A stretch of DNA of 64,000 nucleotides from Sphingomonas sp. UBA978 (GTDB taxonomy: Bacteria > Pseudomonadota > Alphaproteobacteria > Sphingomonadales > Sphingomonadaceae). A model generated the notes under the pieces. That model was given only the letters and a program-made list of their open reading frames with translations. It searched no databases and had not been told where the DNA came from. Below are positions 25,845-34,739 of this stretch, piece by piece (position 1 is the stretch's first letter; each line of letters starts with the position of its first letter). The position numbers and the translations under genes are program-made. The stretch is taken from assembly GCF_002292295.1 (NCBI RefSeq), contig NZ_DBBS01000020.1, forward strand, positions 428,806 through 492,805, read 5' to 3'.

Positions 25845-27992
25845 CTATACCGTTTCGGCCACGATTTCCGCCCATTGGGCCTCGCTGATGACCTCCACCC
25901 CCAGGTCGCCCGCCTTCTTCAGTTTCGACCCTGCATCTGCGCCGGCGATGACCATGTCGGTCTTGGCGGAAACAGAGCCCGACACGCGCGCGCCCAGCGC
26001 CTCGGCCTGTGCCTTGGCCTCGTCGCGGCTGAGCGTTTCGAGCTTGCCGGTGAAGACCAGCGTCTTGCCGCTAACCCGCGAGGCGCGCGTTTCCCAGACG
26101 ACGTCGGCGGGGCGGACCTGGCGCAGCAGGTCGAACACGGCGGCGTGGTTGTGAGGTTCGGCGCAAAAGCCGATCAGCGCGCCGGCGACCTCGGGTCCGA
26201 TGCCCGGCGTCTCGATCGCAGTGACCAGCAGTTTGTCGCGGCGCAGGACGAACTTGCGGTCGGTCTCGCCGATCACCGGCTGCGTCTGCCGGTGGAGAAA
26301 CACCGCGTGGCGTAGCATCGCGCCCAGCGCGCGTGCCGAGCGATAGCGGCGGGCGAGGTCGCGCGCGGTGATCTCGCCGACGTGGCGGATGCCGAGCGCG
26401 AACAGGAAGCGGTCGAGCGCGATGGTGCGGCGAGCCTCGATCGCGGCGATGACGTTCGCCGCCCACACCCGTCCGTCCTTCTTCCGCGCGGCGAGCTGCT
26501 CCTCGGTCAGGCGAAAGATGTCGGCCGGCGCCTGGATCAGCCCGTCGGTGAAGAACGCCTCGATCAGCGTCGCGCCGAGCCCGGTGATGTCGAAGGCATG
26601 CCGCGAGACGAAATGGATCAGCCGCTCGACGCGCTGCGCCGGACAGATCAGGCCGCCGGTACAGCGATAGACGACCTCGCCCTCCTCGCGCTCCACCGCC
26701 GATCCGCAATCGGGGCAGGCGCGGGGGAAGGGCCAGGCCGGGCGATCCGTGTCGGGGGTGAGGTTCTGGACGATCTGCGGGATGACGTCGCCGGCGCGCT
26801 GCACGACGACGCGGTCGCCCTCGCGTACGCCTAGCCTTTCAATTTCGTCGGCGTTGTGGAGGGTCGCGTTGGTGACGACGACCCCGCCGACCGTCACCGG
26901 CTCCAGCCGCGCGACCGGGGTCAGCGCGCCGGTGCGGCCGACCTGGATGTCGATCCGCTCCAGCGTGGTCTGCGCCTGTTCGGCCGGAAATTTGTGCGCG
27001 ATCGCCCAGCGGGGCACGCGGCCGACGGTGCCGAGCCGCTCCTGCCAGTCGAGCCGGTCGAGCTTGTAGACGACGCCGTCGATATCGAACGGCAGGTCGG
27101 CGCGCTGCGCCTCGATCGCGCGATAGGTGCCGAGCGCCGCCCCGGCATCGCCGGCCTCGGCGATATTCGGGCGCACCGGCGCGACCAGGTCGTCGTCGGC
27201 GACGCGGAACCCCCATGCGCGGATGCGCCGCATCATCTCCGCCTGCGTCGACGCGGGCAGCGCGCTGTGATCGCCCCAGCCCCAGGCGAAGAAGCGCAAT
27301 GGCCGGCCGGCGGTGACCTGCGGGTCCTTCTGGCGGAGCGACCCCGCCGCGGCGTTGCGCGGATTGGCGAACTGGCGCGCCTTCGCCGGGTCCTCGGCCT
27401 CGTCGCGCAATCGTGCGTTGAGCGCGGCAAACGCCGGTTTCGCCATATAGACCTCGCCGCGGATTTCGAACACGGCAGGGGCATCGGGCAGCGACACCGG
27501 GATGTCGGCGATATGGCGGACATTGGCGGTGACGTCCTCGCCGATCCGCCCGTCGCCGCGGGTCAGCGCCTGTTCCAGCACGCCGTCGACGTAGCGCAGG
27601 GAACAGGAGAGGCCGTCGATCTTGGGTTCGGCGGTGAGCATCACCGGTTCGTCGTCGTCGAGCTTCAGGAACCGGCGGATGCGCCCGACGAATTCGGCGA
27701 CGTCCACGTCGGCGAAGGCATTGTCGAGGCTGGTCATCGGCCGCGCGTGGGGGGCCTTGGCGAGATGTGCGGCGGGGGCGGCGCCGACCTGCCGGCTCGG
27801 CGAATCGGCACGGACGAGATCGGGAAACGCCGCCTCCAGCGCATTGTTGCGGCGGACGAGCGCGTCATAGTCCGCGTCCGAAATCTCGGGCGCATCCTCG
27901 GTATGATAGCGCCGGTTGTGGTGGGCGATCGTTTCAGCGAGCGACGCCAGTTCGTCGGCAGCCTGCTGGGGCGTCTTCGGCAGATCGGTCAT
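25845..27992 (-). CDS. ligA: NAD-dependent DNA ligase
   Basis: LigA seals nicks in replication and repair using NAD. From MTDLPKTPQQ the protein is 715 residues. It shows the adenylation domain with HHNRRYHTEDAPEISDADYD (NAD-binding Ia part), the AEPKIDG active site with Lys124, an OB fold, the four-Cys zinc site in CPDCGSAVEREEGEVVYRC and ICPAQRVERL, helix-hairpin-helix repeats, and a C-terminal BRCT domain (VSGKTLVFTGKLETLSRDEAK). The start follows the GGGGTAGG sequence on the coding strand. An upstream in-frame ATG would add 27 residues of no family resemblance. Confidence 0.96.
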   Translation of the reverse strand: MTDLPKTPQQAADELASLAETIAHHNRRYHTEDAPEISDADYDALVRRNNALEAAFPDLVRADSPSRQVGAAPAAHLAKAPHARPMTSLDNAFADVDVAEFVGRIRRFLKLDDDEPVMLTAEPKIDGLSCSLRYVDGVLEQALTRGDGRIGEDVTANVRHIADIPVSLPDAPAVFEIRGEVYMAKPAFAALNARLRDEAEDPAKARQFANPRNAAAGSLRQKDPQVTAGRPLRFFAWGWGDHSALPASTQAEMMRRIRAWGFRVADDDLVAPVRPNIAEAGDAGAALGTYRAIEAQRADLPFDIDGVVYKLDRLDWQERLGTVGRVPRWAIAHKFPAEQAQTTLERIDIQVGRTGALTPVARLEPVTVGGVVVTNATLHNADEIERLGVREGDRVVVQRAGDVIPQIVQNLTPDTDRPAWPFPRACPDCGSAVEREEGEVVYRCTGGLICPAQRVERLIHFVSRHAFDITGLGATLIEAFFTDGLIQAPADIFRLTEEQLAARKKDGRVWAANVIAAIEARRTIALDRFLFALGIRHVGEITARDLARRYRSARALGAMLRHAVFLHRQTQPVIGETDRKFVLRRDKLLVTAIETPGIGPEVAGALIGFCAEPHNHAAVFDLLRQVRPADVVWETRASRVSGKTLVFTGKLETLSRDEAKAQAEALGARVSGSVSAKTDMVIAGADAGSKLKKAGDLGVEVISEAQWAEIVAETV

Positions 27993-28032
27993 GCCGCCGG
28001 GGTAGGAGAGAGCAGGCCGGTCCCGCAAGACC

Positions 28033-28332
28033 TCACAGCCACCAGAACGGGCAGGCGGACGCCACCGCCGCACCGACGACCAGCGGCGCGATCGCCATGC
28101 GCCAGTCGAAGGTGCTCATCGTCTCGATCCCCTTGCGCAGCACATATAGCGCGGCGATCGCCGCGGCCGCGGTCCACGCCAGCCACCAGCCCGCATCGGC
28201 CGGCCAGCGCCAGAGCAGCATCCCCGCCAATCCGATGGCGCCGATCAGCCCGACCGCCGAGACCAGCGTCAGGACCGCGCCGAGCGGCAGCATCGCCAAC
28301 GCGATGCGGGATTCGATATCGCGAGCGGTCAT
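28033..28332 (-). CDS. hypothetical membrane protein
   Basis: From MTARDIESR this is 99 residues with three hydrophobic helices (LPLGAVLTLVSAVGLIGAIG, then a Trp-rich helix, then IAPLVVGAAVASACPFWWL). It lies 40 bp upstream of ligA in the same direction and may be cotranscribed. I do not recognise a family. The start follows a GGGGGAGCG site. It diverges from the Tat-targeted dehydrogenase. Confidence 0.6.
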   Translation of the reverse strand: MTARDIESRIALAMLPLGAVLTLVSAVGLIGAIGLAGMLLWRWPADAGWWLAWTAAAAIAALYVLRKGIETMSTFDWRMAIAPLVVGAAVASACPFWWL

Positions 28333-28448
28333 CGGCGCTCCCCCTCGCTGCCGGCCATGGCATTGGCAAGTCACATCATTTGTCCGGCACGGATGAACCA
28401 TCCGGCGCCACCGGCGATTGTGGCGGGGACAATTCGGGAGCTTCCGCC

Positions 28449-29423
28449 ATGACCGACCAGACCAACCGCCGCGACCTGTTCAAGGGCGCCGCCGTCGCCG
28501 GTGTCGCCGCTGCCGCGGTACCGGCCTTTGCGCAAACCCCGGCGCCCGCGTCCGATCCGCAGACGAAGTACACCAGCCAGCCGTTCCCGGAGCAGCGGCA
28601 GAAATGGCCGGCGTTGCAGCGGGACATGAAGCCGGTGCCGGACTGCGGCGAGACGAGCTATCGCGGATCGGGCCGGCTCACCGGACGCAAGGCGCTGGTC
28701 ACGGGCGGCGATTCGGGCATCGGTCGGGCCGCGGCGATCGCCTTCGCGCGCGAGGGCGCCGACGTCGCGATCAATTACTATCCGACCGAGGAGCCGGACG
28801 CGCAGGACGTCGCGCGCCTGCTCCGCGGCGAGGGGCGCAAGGTCGTGCTGATCCCGGGCGACCTGACCGACGAAAAATTCTGCCGCGACCTGATCGCGCG
28901 CGCCAATCGCGAACTCGGCGGGCTCGACATCCTCGTCAACAACGCCGCCTATCAGCAGTCCAAGGCCTCGATCGCGGACATCAGCGCCGAACAGTTCGAC
29001 CGGACGATGAAGACCAATCTCTATGCGATGTTCCACCTGTCGAAGGCGGCGCTGCCGTTGATGAAGCCGGGCGCCTCGATCATCAACACCGCCTCGGTCA
29101 ATTCGGTCGATCCGGGCGAGGAACTGCTCGACTATGCGACCACCAAGGGCGGCATCCTGATCTTCACCAAGGGGCTGGCGAAGCAGGTCGCCAAACAGGG
29201 GATCCGCGTCAACGCGGTCGCGCCGGGACCCGTGTGGACGCCGCTGCAGGTCGCGGGCGGACAATTGCCGGGCAAGATGGGCGAGTTCGGGCAGGACACC
29301 CCGCTCGGCCGCGCCGGCCAGCCGGTCGAACTCGCCGGGCTCTACGTGGCGCTGGCGGACCCGGCGATCAGCTTCACCAGCGGCAGCGTGTTCGGGGCGA
29401 CCGGCGGTACCGGCACGCTCTGA
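28449..29423 (+). CDS. short-chain dehydrogenase with Tat signal peptide
   Basis: This encodes 324 residues. The N-terminus TNRRDLFKGAAVAG at residues 5-18 is a twin-arginine signal with a hydrophobic stretch and cleavage near AFA-Q at 26-29, so the enzyme should be folded in the cytoplasm and exported. The SDR fold follows: TGGDSGIG at 85-92, NNAAY, NTASVNSV for the Ser and the downstream YATTKGG for Tyr and Lys. It resembles the YhdF/YghA type of SDR (glucose/ribitol dehydrogenase-like), which usually has a similar N-terminal extension. The substrate is unknown. Confidence 0.87.
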   Translation: MTDQTNRRDLFKGAAVAGVAAAAVPAFAQTPAPASDPQTKYTSQPFPEQRQKWPALQRDMKPVPDCGETSYRGSGRLTGRKALVTGGDSGIGRAAAIAFAREGADVAINYYPTEEPDAQDVARLLRGEGRKVVLIPGDLTDEKFCRDLIARANRELGGLDILVNNAAYQQSKASIADISAEQFDRTMKTNLYAMFHLSKAALPLMKPGASIINTASVNSVDPGEELLDYATTKGGILIFTKGLAKQVAKQGIRVNAVAPGPVWTPLQVAGGQLPGKMGEFGQDTPLGRAGQPVELAGLYVALADPAISFTSGSVFGATGGTGTL

Positions 29424-29475
29424 CCGATCAGCGGCTCCGTCGCGCCGGATCATGTCCGGGCGACGGGGCGATCGG
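29424..29475. terminator. long imperfect hairpin between convergent genes
   Basis: Nested inverted repeats CCGATC/GATCGG, CCGTCGC/GCGACGG and CCGGA/TCCGG form a hairpin that begins right after the dehydrogenase stop and ends about 20 bp before the recN stop. It has no T run, so it is a likely shared 3' end structure and not a textbook terminator. Confidence 0.5.
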
Positions 29476-29494
29476 GAGGGGGGCAGCGCCCGGC

Positions 29495-31153
29495 TTACGC
29501 CGTCTCCAGCAACCGTTCCGCCTGCGCACGCGCCTCGTCGGTCACCGTCGCCCCCGACAGCATGCGGGCGATCTCCTCGCGGCGTTCCGCCTCGCCGAGG
29601 ACGCGGACGCCGGTGCGGGTGACAGTGCCGTCGTGGCTCTTGGCGATCAGCAGATGCTCGGCACCGCGCGCCGCGACCTGCGGCGAATGGGTGACGACGA
29701 GCAACTGGGTATGCTCCGCGAGGCGCGCGAGCCGTTCGCCGATCGCGCTGGCGACCGCACCGCCGACGCCGCGGTCGATCTCGTCGAAGATCATCGTCGC
29801 CGCGCCGCCTTCTTCGGCCAGCGCCACCTTGAGCGCGAGGATGAAGCGCGACAGCTCGCCGCCCGACGCGATCTTGGCGAGCGGCGCGAACGGCGCGCCG
29901 GGGTTGGTCGCGATCTCGAACTCGACGCGGTCCTTGCCGTGCGACGACCAGCCGTCCCGCGGCGCGGTGACGACCACGGTCCGGAACCGCGCGGCATCGA
30001 GCTTCAGCGGCGCCAGCTCCCCCGCGACCGCCGCGTCGAGTCTCTCGGCGGCGGCATGGCGGCGCAGCGACAGCACGTCCGCCGCGGCATCGTAATCGGC
30101 GCGCGCCGCGGCGACGGCGGTTTCGAGCAGGGCGATGCCGTCCTCGCCCGCATCGAGCCGTTCGAGCTTCGTGCGTAGGTCTTCGGTCAGCGCCGTGAGA
30201 TCGTCCGGCTGGACGCGGTGCTTGCGCGCCATCCCGCGCAATTCGAACAATCGCGCCTCGTCATCCTCCAGCGCGCGGGGATCGAAGGCGAGGTCGCGAC
30301 GCGCCTCGGCCAGTTGGTCCTCCGCCGCCGATGCCTCGATCACCGCGCGGTCGATCGCCGCCAGCGCCTCCGCCAGCGCGGCATGGTCACCCGCGACCCG
30401 CTCCAGCACCCGCGCGGCCTGGCGCAAGCGGGCGAGGCCGCCGTCGGACCCTTCCAGATACGTATCGATTGCGGCGAGATCGTCGGCGACCTTCTCGGCG
30501 CGCTGCATGCCGCGACGCTTGTCGGCAAGCGCCTCTTCCTCGCCGGGCTCGGCGGCGAGCGCGGTGAGTTCGCCGACCGCATGTTCCAGCCATTCGCGAT
30601 CGCGCGCCGCGGTTTCGATCTCCGCCTGCACGGTGGCGAGTTGCGCCTCGGCCGCACGATACGTCGCCCAGGCCCGGGCGGTGTCGCCCGGATCAACGCG
30701 GCCGAACGCATCGAGCAGCGCGCGATGTCCGCGTGGGTTGAGCAGGCCGCGATCGTCGTGCTGGCCGTGGATCTCGACGAGCATCGGCGCCATCTCGCGC
30801 AACAGCGCGGCCCCGGCGGGCTGGTTGTTGACGAAGCCGCGACTGCCGCCATCCGCCTTGACGATCCGGCGGATGAGCAGCGGTTCGCCGGGCTCGATCT
30901 CGACGCCATTGTCGTCGAGCACCGCGGCGAGCGGGCCGGTCGGAGGATCGAAAGTGGCGGTGACGACCGCCTGAGTCGCGCCGTGGCGGACCAGACCGGT
31001 CTCGCCGCGACCGCCGAGCGCGAGGCCCAGCGCATCGAGCAGGATCGACTTGCCCGCACCGGTCTCGCCGGTCAGCACGTCGAGCCCCGCTCCGAATTCC
31101 AGATCGAGCGCCTCGATCAGCACCACATCGCGAATGGACAGCGCAGTCAGCAT
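29495..31153 (-). CDS. recN: DNA repair protein RecN
   Basis: RecN is an SMC-like ATPase acting in double-strand break repair. The 552-residue protein has the N-terminal Walker A GETGAGKSILLDALGLALGG, a long helical coiled-coil middle rich in Ala, Glu and Arg, and the C-terminal signature ASGGELSRFILALKVAL with Walker B TMIFDEIDRGVGG and the H-loop VVTHSPQVAA. It converges with the dehydrogenase and lies 87 bp after bamD in the same direction. Confidence 0.95.
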   Translation of the reverse strand: MLTALSIRDVVLIEALDLEFGAGLDVLTGETGAGKSILLDALGLALGGRGETGLVRHGATQAVVTATFDPPTGPLAAVLDDNGVEIEPGEPLLIRRIVKADGGSRGFVNNQPAGAALLREMAPMLVEIHGQHDDRGLLNPRGHRALLDAFGRVDPGDTARAWATYRAAEAQLATVQAEIETAARDREWLEHAVGELTALAAEPGEEEALADKRRGMQRAEKVADDLAAIDTYLEGSDGGLARLRQAARVLERVAGDHAALAEALAAIDRAVIEASAAEDQLAEARRDLAFDPRALEDDEARLFELRGMARKHRVQPDDLTALTEDLRTKLERLDAGEDGIALLETAVAAARADYDAAADVLSLRRHAAAERLDAAVAGELAPLKLDAARFRTVVVTAPRDGWSSHGKDRVEFEIATNPGAPFAPLAKIASGGELSRFILALKVALAEEGGAATMIFDEIDRGVGGAVASAIGERLARLAEHTQLLVVTHSPQVAARGAEHLLIAKSHDGTVTRTGVRVLGEAERREEIARMLSGATVTDEARAQAERLLETA

Positions 31154-31240
31154 CGCCGCCGGTATAGCGTGCCTTGCGGCGATGTTGATCCTTAAATGTT
31201 CTGTTTCCGCGCGAAAGTGCGGACGCGCCGGCCCGTTTCG

Positions 31241-32209
31241 TCAGGTCGTCGGCGTTTCCGTCGTCGGTACCGGCGCGCCGGTGGTGCCGCCGCTCGGCGC
31301 GACCGGGGTCGGCGGCGCGGGCGCTTCCGCCTTGGGCGTCGCCGTGCCGGACTGCCCCGGCAGCGACAGCGTCTGTGCGCCCGGCGTACCGACCGGCACG
31401 ATCTGCTGCCCGGGCGGAACCGGCGCGACGGCCTGCGGCGGATGCTTCTGCATCAGCTTGTACGCCTGATCGTACCACGGCGTGCCGGGATAGTTCGCGC
31501 CGAGCACCGCGGTCGCTTTCTGCGCCTCGTCGGGCAGGCCGAGCGACAGATAGCTCTCGGTCAGGCGCATCAGCGCCTCGGGCGTGTGGGTGGTCGTCTG
31601 ATATTTGTCGATGACGGTGCGGAAGCGCAGCGTCGCCGACAGCCACTGGCCGCGCGTCTCGTAGAAGCGACCGATTTCCATCTCCTTGCCGGCGAGGTGA
31701 TCGTTGACGAGGTCGATCTTCAGCCGCGCGTCGGAGGCATAGCGCGTGTTCGGATAGCGGCGGGTCAGCTCGCCGAGCGCATTCAGCGCCTGCAGCGTGA
31801 TCTTCTGGTCGCGCGTGACGTCGCGGATCTGTTCGTAATAGCTGAGCGCGACGAGGTAATAGGCGTACGGCGCGTCGCGGTTGCCCGGATGGACCGACAG
31901 GAAGCGCTGCGCCGACTGGATGCTCTCGGTATAGTCGCGATTGAGGTAATAGCTGAACGCGCTCATCAGCTGCGCGCGGCGGGCCCAGACCGAATAGGGA
32001 TGCTGGCGCTCGACCTCGTCGAACAGCACCGCCGCCTCCTTGTACCGCGCCTGATCGAGCCGCTTGCGCGCGGTCGAATAGAGCGTGCCGACGTCGCGGG
32101 CGACATAGGGCAGGTCGGATTTCGCGCGATTGCGGGCGCAGCCCGCGATGGGAAGCGCGAGGACGGCGATCAGCGCTGCGGCAAGCGCCTTGGACTGTGG
32201 GGTACGCAT
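31241..32209 (-). CDS. bamD: outer membrane assembly lipoprotein BamD
   Basis: BamD is the essential lipoprotein of the BAM complex that folds beta-barrel proteins into the outer membrane. The 322-residue protein has a lipoprotein signal with lipobox LPIAGC, and TPR-type repeats (LYSTARKRLDQARYKEAAVLFDEVERQHPYSVWARRAQLM and following). The core ends near residue 255. A further 65 or so residues are a Pro/Thr/Gly-rich tail (VAPVPPGQQIVPVGTP and on), longer than in E. coli. It precedes recN. Confidence 0.93.
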   Translation of the reverse strand: MRTPQSKALAAALIAVLALPIAGCARNRAKSDLPYVARDVGTLYSTARKRLDQARYKEAAVLFDEVERQHPYSVWARRAQLMSAFSYYLNRDYTESIQSAQRFLSVHPGNRDAPYAYYLVALSYYEQIRDVTRDQKITLQALNALGELTRRYPNTRYASDARLKIDLVNDHLAGKEMEIGRFYETRGQWLSATLRFRTVIDKYQTTTHTPEALMRLTESYLSLGLPDEAQKATAVLGANYPGTPWYDQAYKLMQKHPPQAVAPVPPGQQIVPVGTPGAQTLSLPGQSGTATPKAEAPAPPTPVAPSGGTTGAPVPTTETPTT

Positions 32210-32300
32210 CGGCTAAGGCTCTTAGCGTAAGCCCGGCCTTGCGAACAATCCCTTCCGTCGCACGTTGGCGCTCACTGGTTTCGATCACGAAAGGACCCGC

Positions 32301-33125
32301 ATGCCTGCTACGTTGCTCCACACCCATCGCGTCGAAAAGCCGTGGGGCCGGCACGACCTGGGCTTCGGGTTCGAGGATGCGCCGAAGGACGGCGAGCCGG
32401 TGGGCGAGATCTGGTTCCAGGAACCGGGCGACACGACGCCCGACCTGCTCATCAAATATCTCTTCACCGGCCAGAAGCTGTCGGTGCAGGTCCATCCCGA
32501 CGACGAACAGGCGCATGCCCGCGGCCTGCCGCGCGGCAAGGACGAATGCTGGACGATCCTGGCGGCGCGACCCGATTCGACGATCGCGCTGGGGCCGAAG
32601 GCGCCGATGACCGCCGAACAGCTCCGCGCCGATGCGCAGGACGGCTCGATCGAGGCCGACCTCGACTGGGTGCCGATCAAGGTCGACGATTTCTATTATG
32701 CGCCGTCAGGCACGATCCACGCGATCGGCGCCGGGCTGACGCTGATCGAGGTGCAGCAGAATTCGGAGACGACCTACCGCCTCTACGATTACGGCAGCGA
32801 TCGTGAATTGCACCTCGATGACGGAGTCGCGGTGTCGCACCTGACCCCCTATCAGCCGATCACCTCGCCGGGTCCGGCAGGCGAGGGGCGCGACATCCTG
32901 GTCGAGGGGCCGAAGTTCGTGCTGGAGCGCTGGACGGGCGGGACGCGCGACGTCGCGCTCGCCGATGGCCAGACCGGATGGCTGGTCCCGATCAGCGGGT
33001 CGGGCGAGGTCGCCGGCGTCGCGTTCAGGGCGGGCGAATGCGTCACCGTCACCGGCAGCGAGACGGTGACGACGAGCGCCGACGCCGACCTGCTGTTCGC
33101 CTATCCGGGGACCCGGCGAATCTGA
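32301..33125 (+). CDS. class I mannose-6-phosphate isomerase
   Basis: This 274-residue cupin-type protein resembles the short ManA-like enzymes that convert mannose-6-phosphate and fructose-6-phosphate. It has KYLFTGQKLSVQVHPDDEQAHAR with zinc-binding His and Glu, KDECWTIL, and GTIHAIGAGLTLIEVQQNSE in the second cupin motif. The ATG is preceded by GAAAGGA. It sits upstream of a GT4 glycosyltransferase, which fits a role in supplying sugar precursors, though that link is inferred. Confidence 0.85.
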   Translation: MPATLLHTHRVEKPWGRHDLGFGFEDAPKDGEPVGEIWFQEPGDTTPDLLIKYLFTGQKLSVQVHPDDEQAHARGLPRGKDECWTILAARPDSTIALGPKAPMTAEQLRADAQDGSIEADLDWVPIKVDDFYYAPSGTIHAIGAGLTLIEVQQNSETTYRLYDYGSDRELHLDDGVAVSHLTPYQPITSPGPAGEGRDILVEGPKFVLERWTGGTRDVALADGQTGWLVPISGSGEVAGVAFRAGECVTVTGSETVTTSADADLLFAYPGTRRI

Positions 33126-33173
33126 CCCCCCGGGAGAGGATGCGTTAACCCCGAAGCATTAGCGTATCCGCGC

Positions 33174-34379
33174 ATGCTTCGGGTCCTGACGCTCTCTTCC
33201 CTGTTCCCGGACGCGACGCGGCCCAATTTCGGCATCTTCGTCGAACGGCAGACCGCCGGCCTTGCCGCGACGGCGGGCGTCGAGGTCAGGGTGGTGGCGC
33301 CGATCGGCCTGCCGCCCGGCCCGCTCGCGCTGATCCAGCACGCCGAAAAACTGTCGCTGCCGGCACGCGAGACGTGGCGCGGGCTGGACGTGTTCCGGCC
33401 TCGCTTCACCAGCATTCCGGGCGTCGGCGGGCGGTGGCACGTCCATCACCTGCTCCGCGCGCTCGAACCGCTGCTCGATTCGATCCGCCGCGATTTCCCG
33501 TTCGACGTGATCGATGCCTCCTTCTTCTTTCCCGATGGTCCCGCCGCGGTGGCGCTCGGTGCGCGGTATGGCGTGCCGGTGTCGATCAAGGCGCGCGGTG
33601 CCGACATCCAATATTGGGGGACGACCGGTCCGACCGCGGCGCAGGTCGTCGCGGCAGGGCAGGCGGCGGACGGCGTGCTCGCGGTCAGCGCGGCGATGCG
33701 CGCCGACATGGCGTCGATCGGCATCCCGCACGAGCGCATCCGCGTCCATCATACCGGCGTCGACCTGGATCGCTTCCGGCCGGTGGATCGCCGCGCCGCA
33801 AAGGCCGCTTTGGGCATCACCGGGCCGCTGGTGCTGTCGCTTGGCGGCCTGATCCCGCGCAAGGCGCATCATCTCGTCCTGCGTGCGGTCGCGGCGTTGC
33901 CCGGCACGACGCTGGCGATCGCCGGCAGCGGGCCGGAGCGCGCCCGGCTGGCTGCGCTGGCAGCGGAACTCGGCGTCGCGGATCGCGTGCGCCTGCTCGG
34001 CGGCATCCCGCATGCGGACCTGCCGGCGATCATCGGCGCCGCCGACGTGATGGCGCTTGCCTCGACGTCGGAGGGGCTCGCCAATGCGTGGCTGGAGGCG
34101 CTGGCCTGCGGTACGCCGATCGTCATCTCGGATGCCGGCGGTGCGCGCGAGGTGGTCCGAACGCGCGATGCGGGGCGAATCGTCGCGAGCAACCCGGCGA
34201 ATATCGCGGTGGGCATCGCCGAAGTGCTCGCCAACCCGCCCTTGCCCGAAGCGGTGCGCGCCACGGCGGCCTCGTTCACGTGGGAGGCCAATCGCGCGGC
34301 GCTGGTCGATCATCTCACCGGGCTGGTCGCGCGGGGTCGCCGCAGGACGGTGCGCCGGGGTCAGGCGTCGAGAGGGTAG
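33174..34379 (+). CDS. GT4-family glycosyltransferase
   Basis: This 401-residue protein has the GT-B fold: an N-terminal Rossmann region (MLRVLTLSSLFPDATRPNFGIFVERQ), DVIDASFFFPDGPAAVA, and the C-terminal donor-binding part with GGLIPRKAHHLVL and the E-x7-E motif in TSEGLANAWLEALACGTPIV. Donor and acceptor are unknown. It begins 48 bp after the isomerase gene. It ends in a basic tail (RGRRRTVRRGQASRG), and its last 19 bases overlap the 3' end of the convergent Mth938-like gene. Confidence 0.88.
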   Translation: MLRVLTLSSLFPDATRPNFGIFVERQTAGLAATAGVEVRVVAPIGLPPGPLALIQHAEKLSLPARETWRGLDVFRPRFTSIPGVGGRWHVHHLLRALEPLLDSIRRDFPFDVIDASFFFPDGPAAVALGARYGVPVSIKARGADIQYWGTTGPTAAQVVAAGQAADGVLAVSAAMRADMASIGIPHERIRVHHTGVDLDRFRPVDRRAAKAALGITGPLVLSLGGLIPRKAHHLVLRAVAALPGTTLAIAGSGPERARLAALAAELGVADRVRLLGGIPHADLPAIIGAADVMALASTSEGLANAWLEALACGTPIVISDAGGAREVVRTRDAGRIVASNPANIAVGIAEVLANPPLPEAVRATAASFTWEANRAALVDHLTGLVARGRRRTVRRGQASRG

Positions 34380-34735
34380 AGCGCGGCACCGATGACGCGG
34401 CCCTCGCCGCGCAGCACGCCCCAGGCGCGGGCGGCGGCACGGCTGTCCATCGCCTCGACGCCGATCTCCCGATCCTCCAGCGCGCGCACCAATGCGACCG
34501 GCGGGCGCACCAGCGCCGCACCGGTGCCGATCAGTACGAATTCGGGCGCCAGATCGATCAGCGACTGCAAGGCCGCTTCGGTCAGCGCATCGAGTGGCGG
34601 CGGCGTCCATTCCGCCGCCGTTTCGGGCGTCAGCAGCAATGCGCGATAGACCCGTTCGTCATCGACGCGAAAGCCGTTGCCGGCGAAGCCACGGACGATC
34701 GGTCCGCCGGCCTGCTGCTCCCGCTCCATCCGCAT
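34361..34735 (-). CDS. Mth938-like domain protein (DUF498 / NDUFAF3 family)
   Basis: From MRMEREQQAGG the protein is 124 residues; a second Met two residues on is also possible. The region APEFVLIGTGAALVRPP and the following IGVEAMDSRAAARAWGVLRGEGR match the Mth938/NDUFAF3 fold. In alphaproteobacteria this gene commonly sits just after secF, as here with a 4-bp gap. Its cellular role is not settled; the human homologue is a complex I assembly factor. Confidence 0.85.
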   Translation of the reverse strand: MRMEREQQAGGPIVRGFAGNGFRVDDERVYRALLLTPETAAEWTPPPLDALTEAALQSLIDLAPEFVLIGTGAALVRPPVALVRALEDREIGVEAMDSRAAARAWGVLRGEGRVIGAALYPLDA

Positions 34736-34739
34736 CGCG

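Noticed and set aside
26856..28448. Long open frame antisense to ligA that runs in frame into the Tat-targeted dehydrogenase
   Set aside because: The antisense part has Arg-rich, low-complexity translation with no motif, while ligA on the other strand is complete. The dehydrogenase has its own signal peptide and start at 28449.
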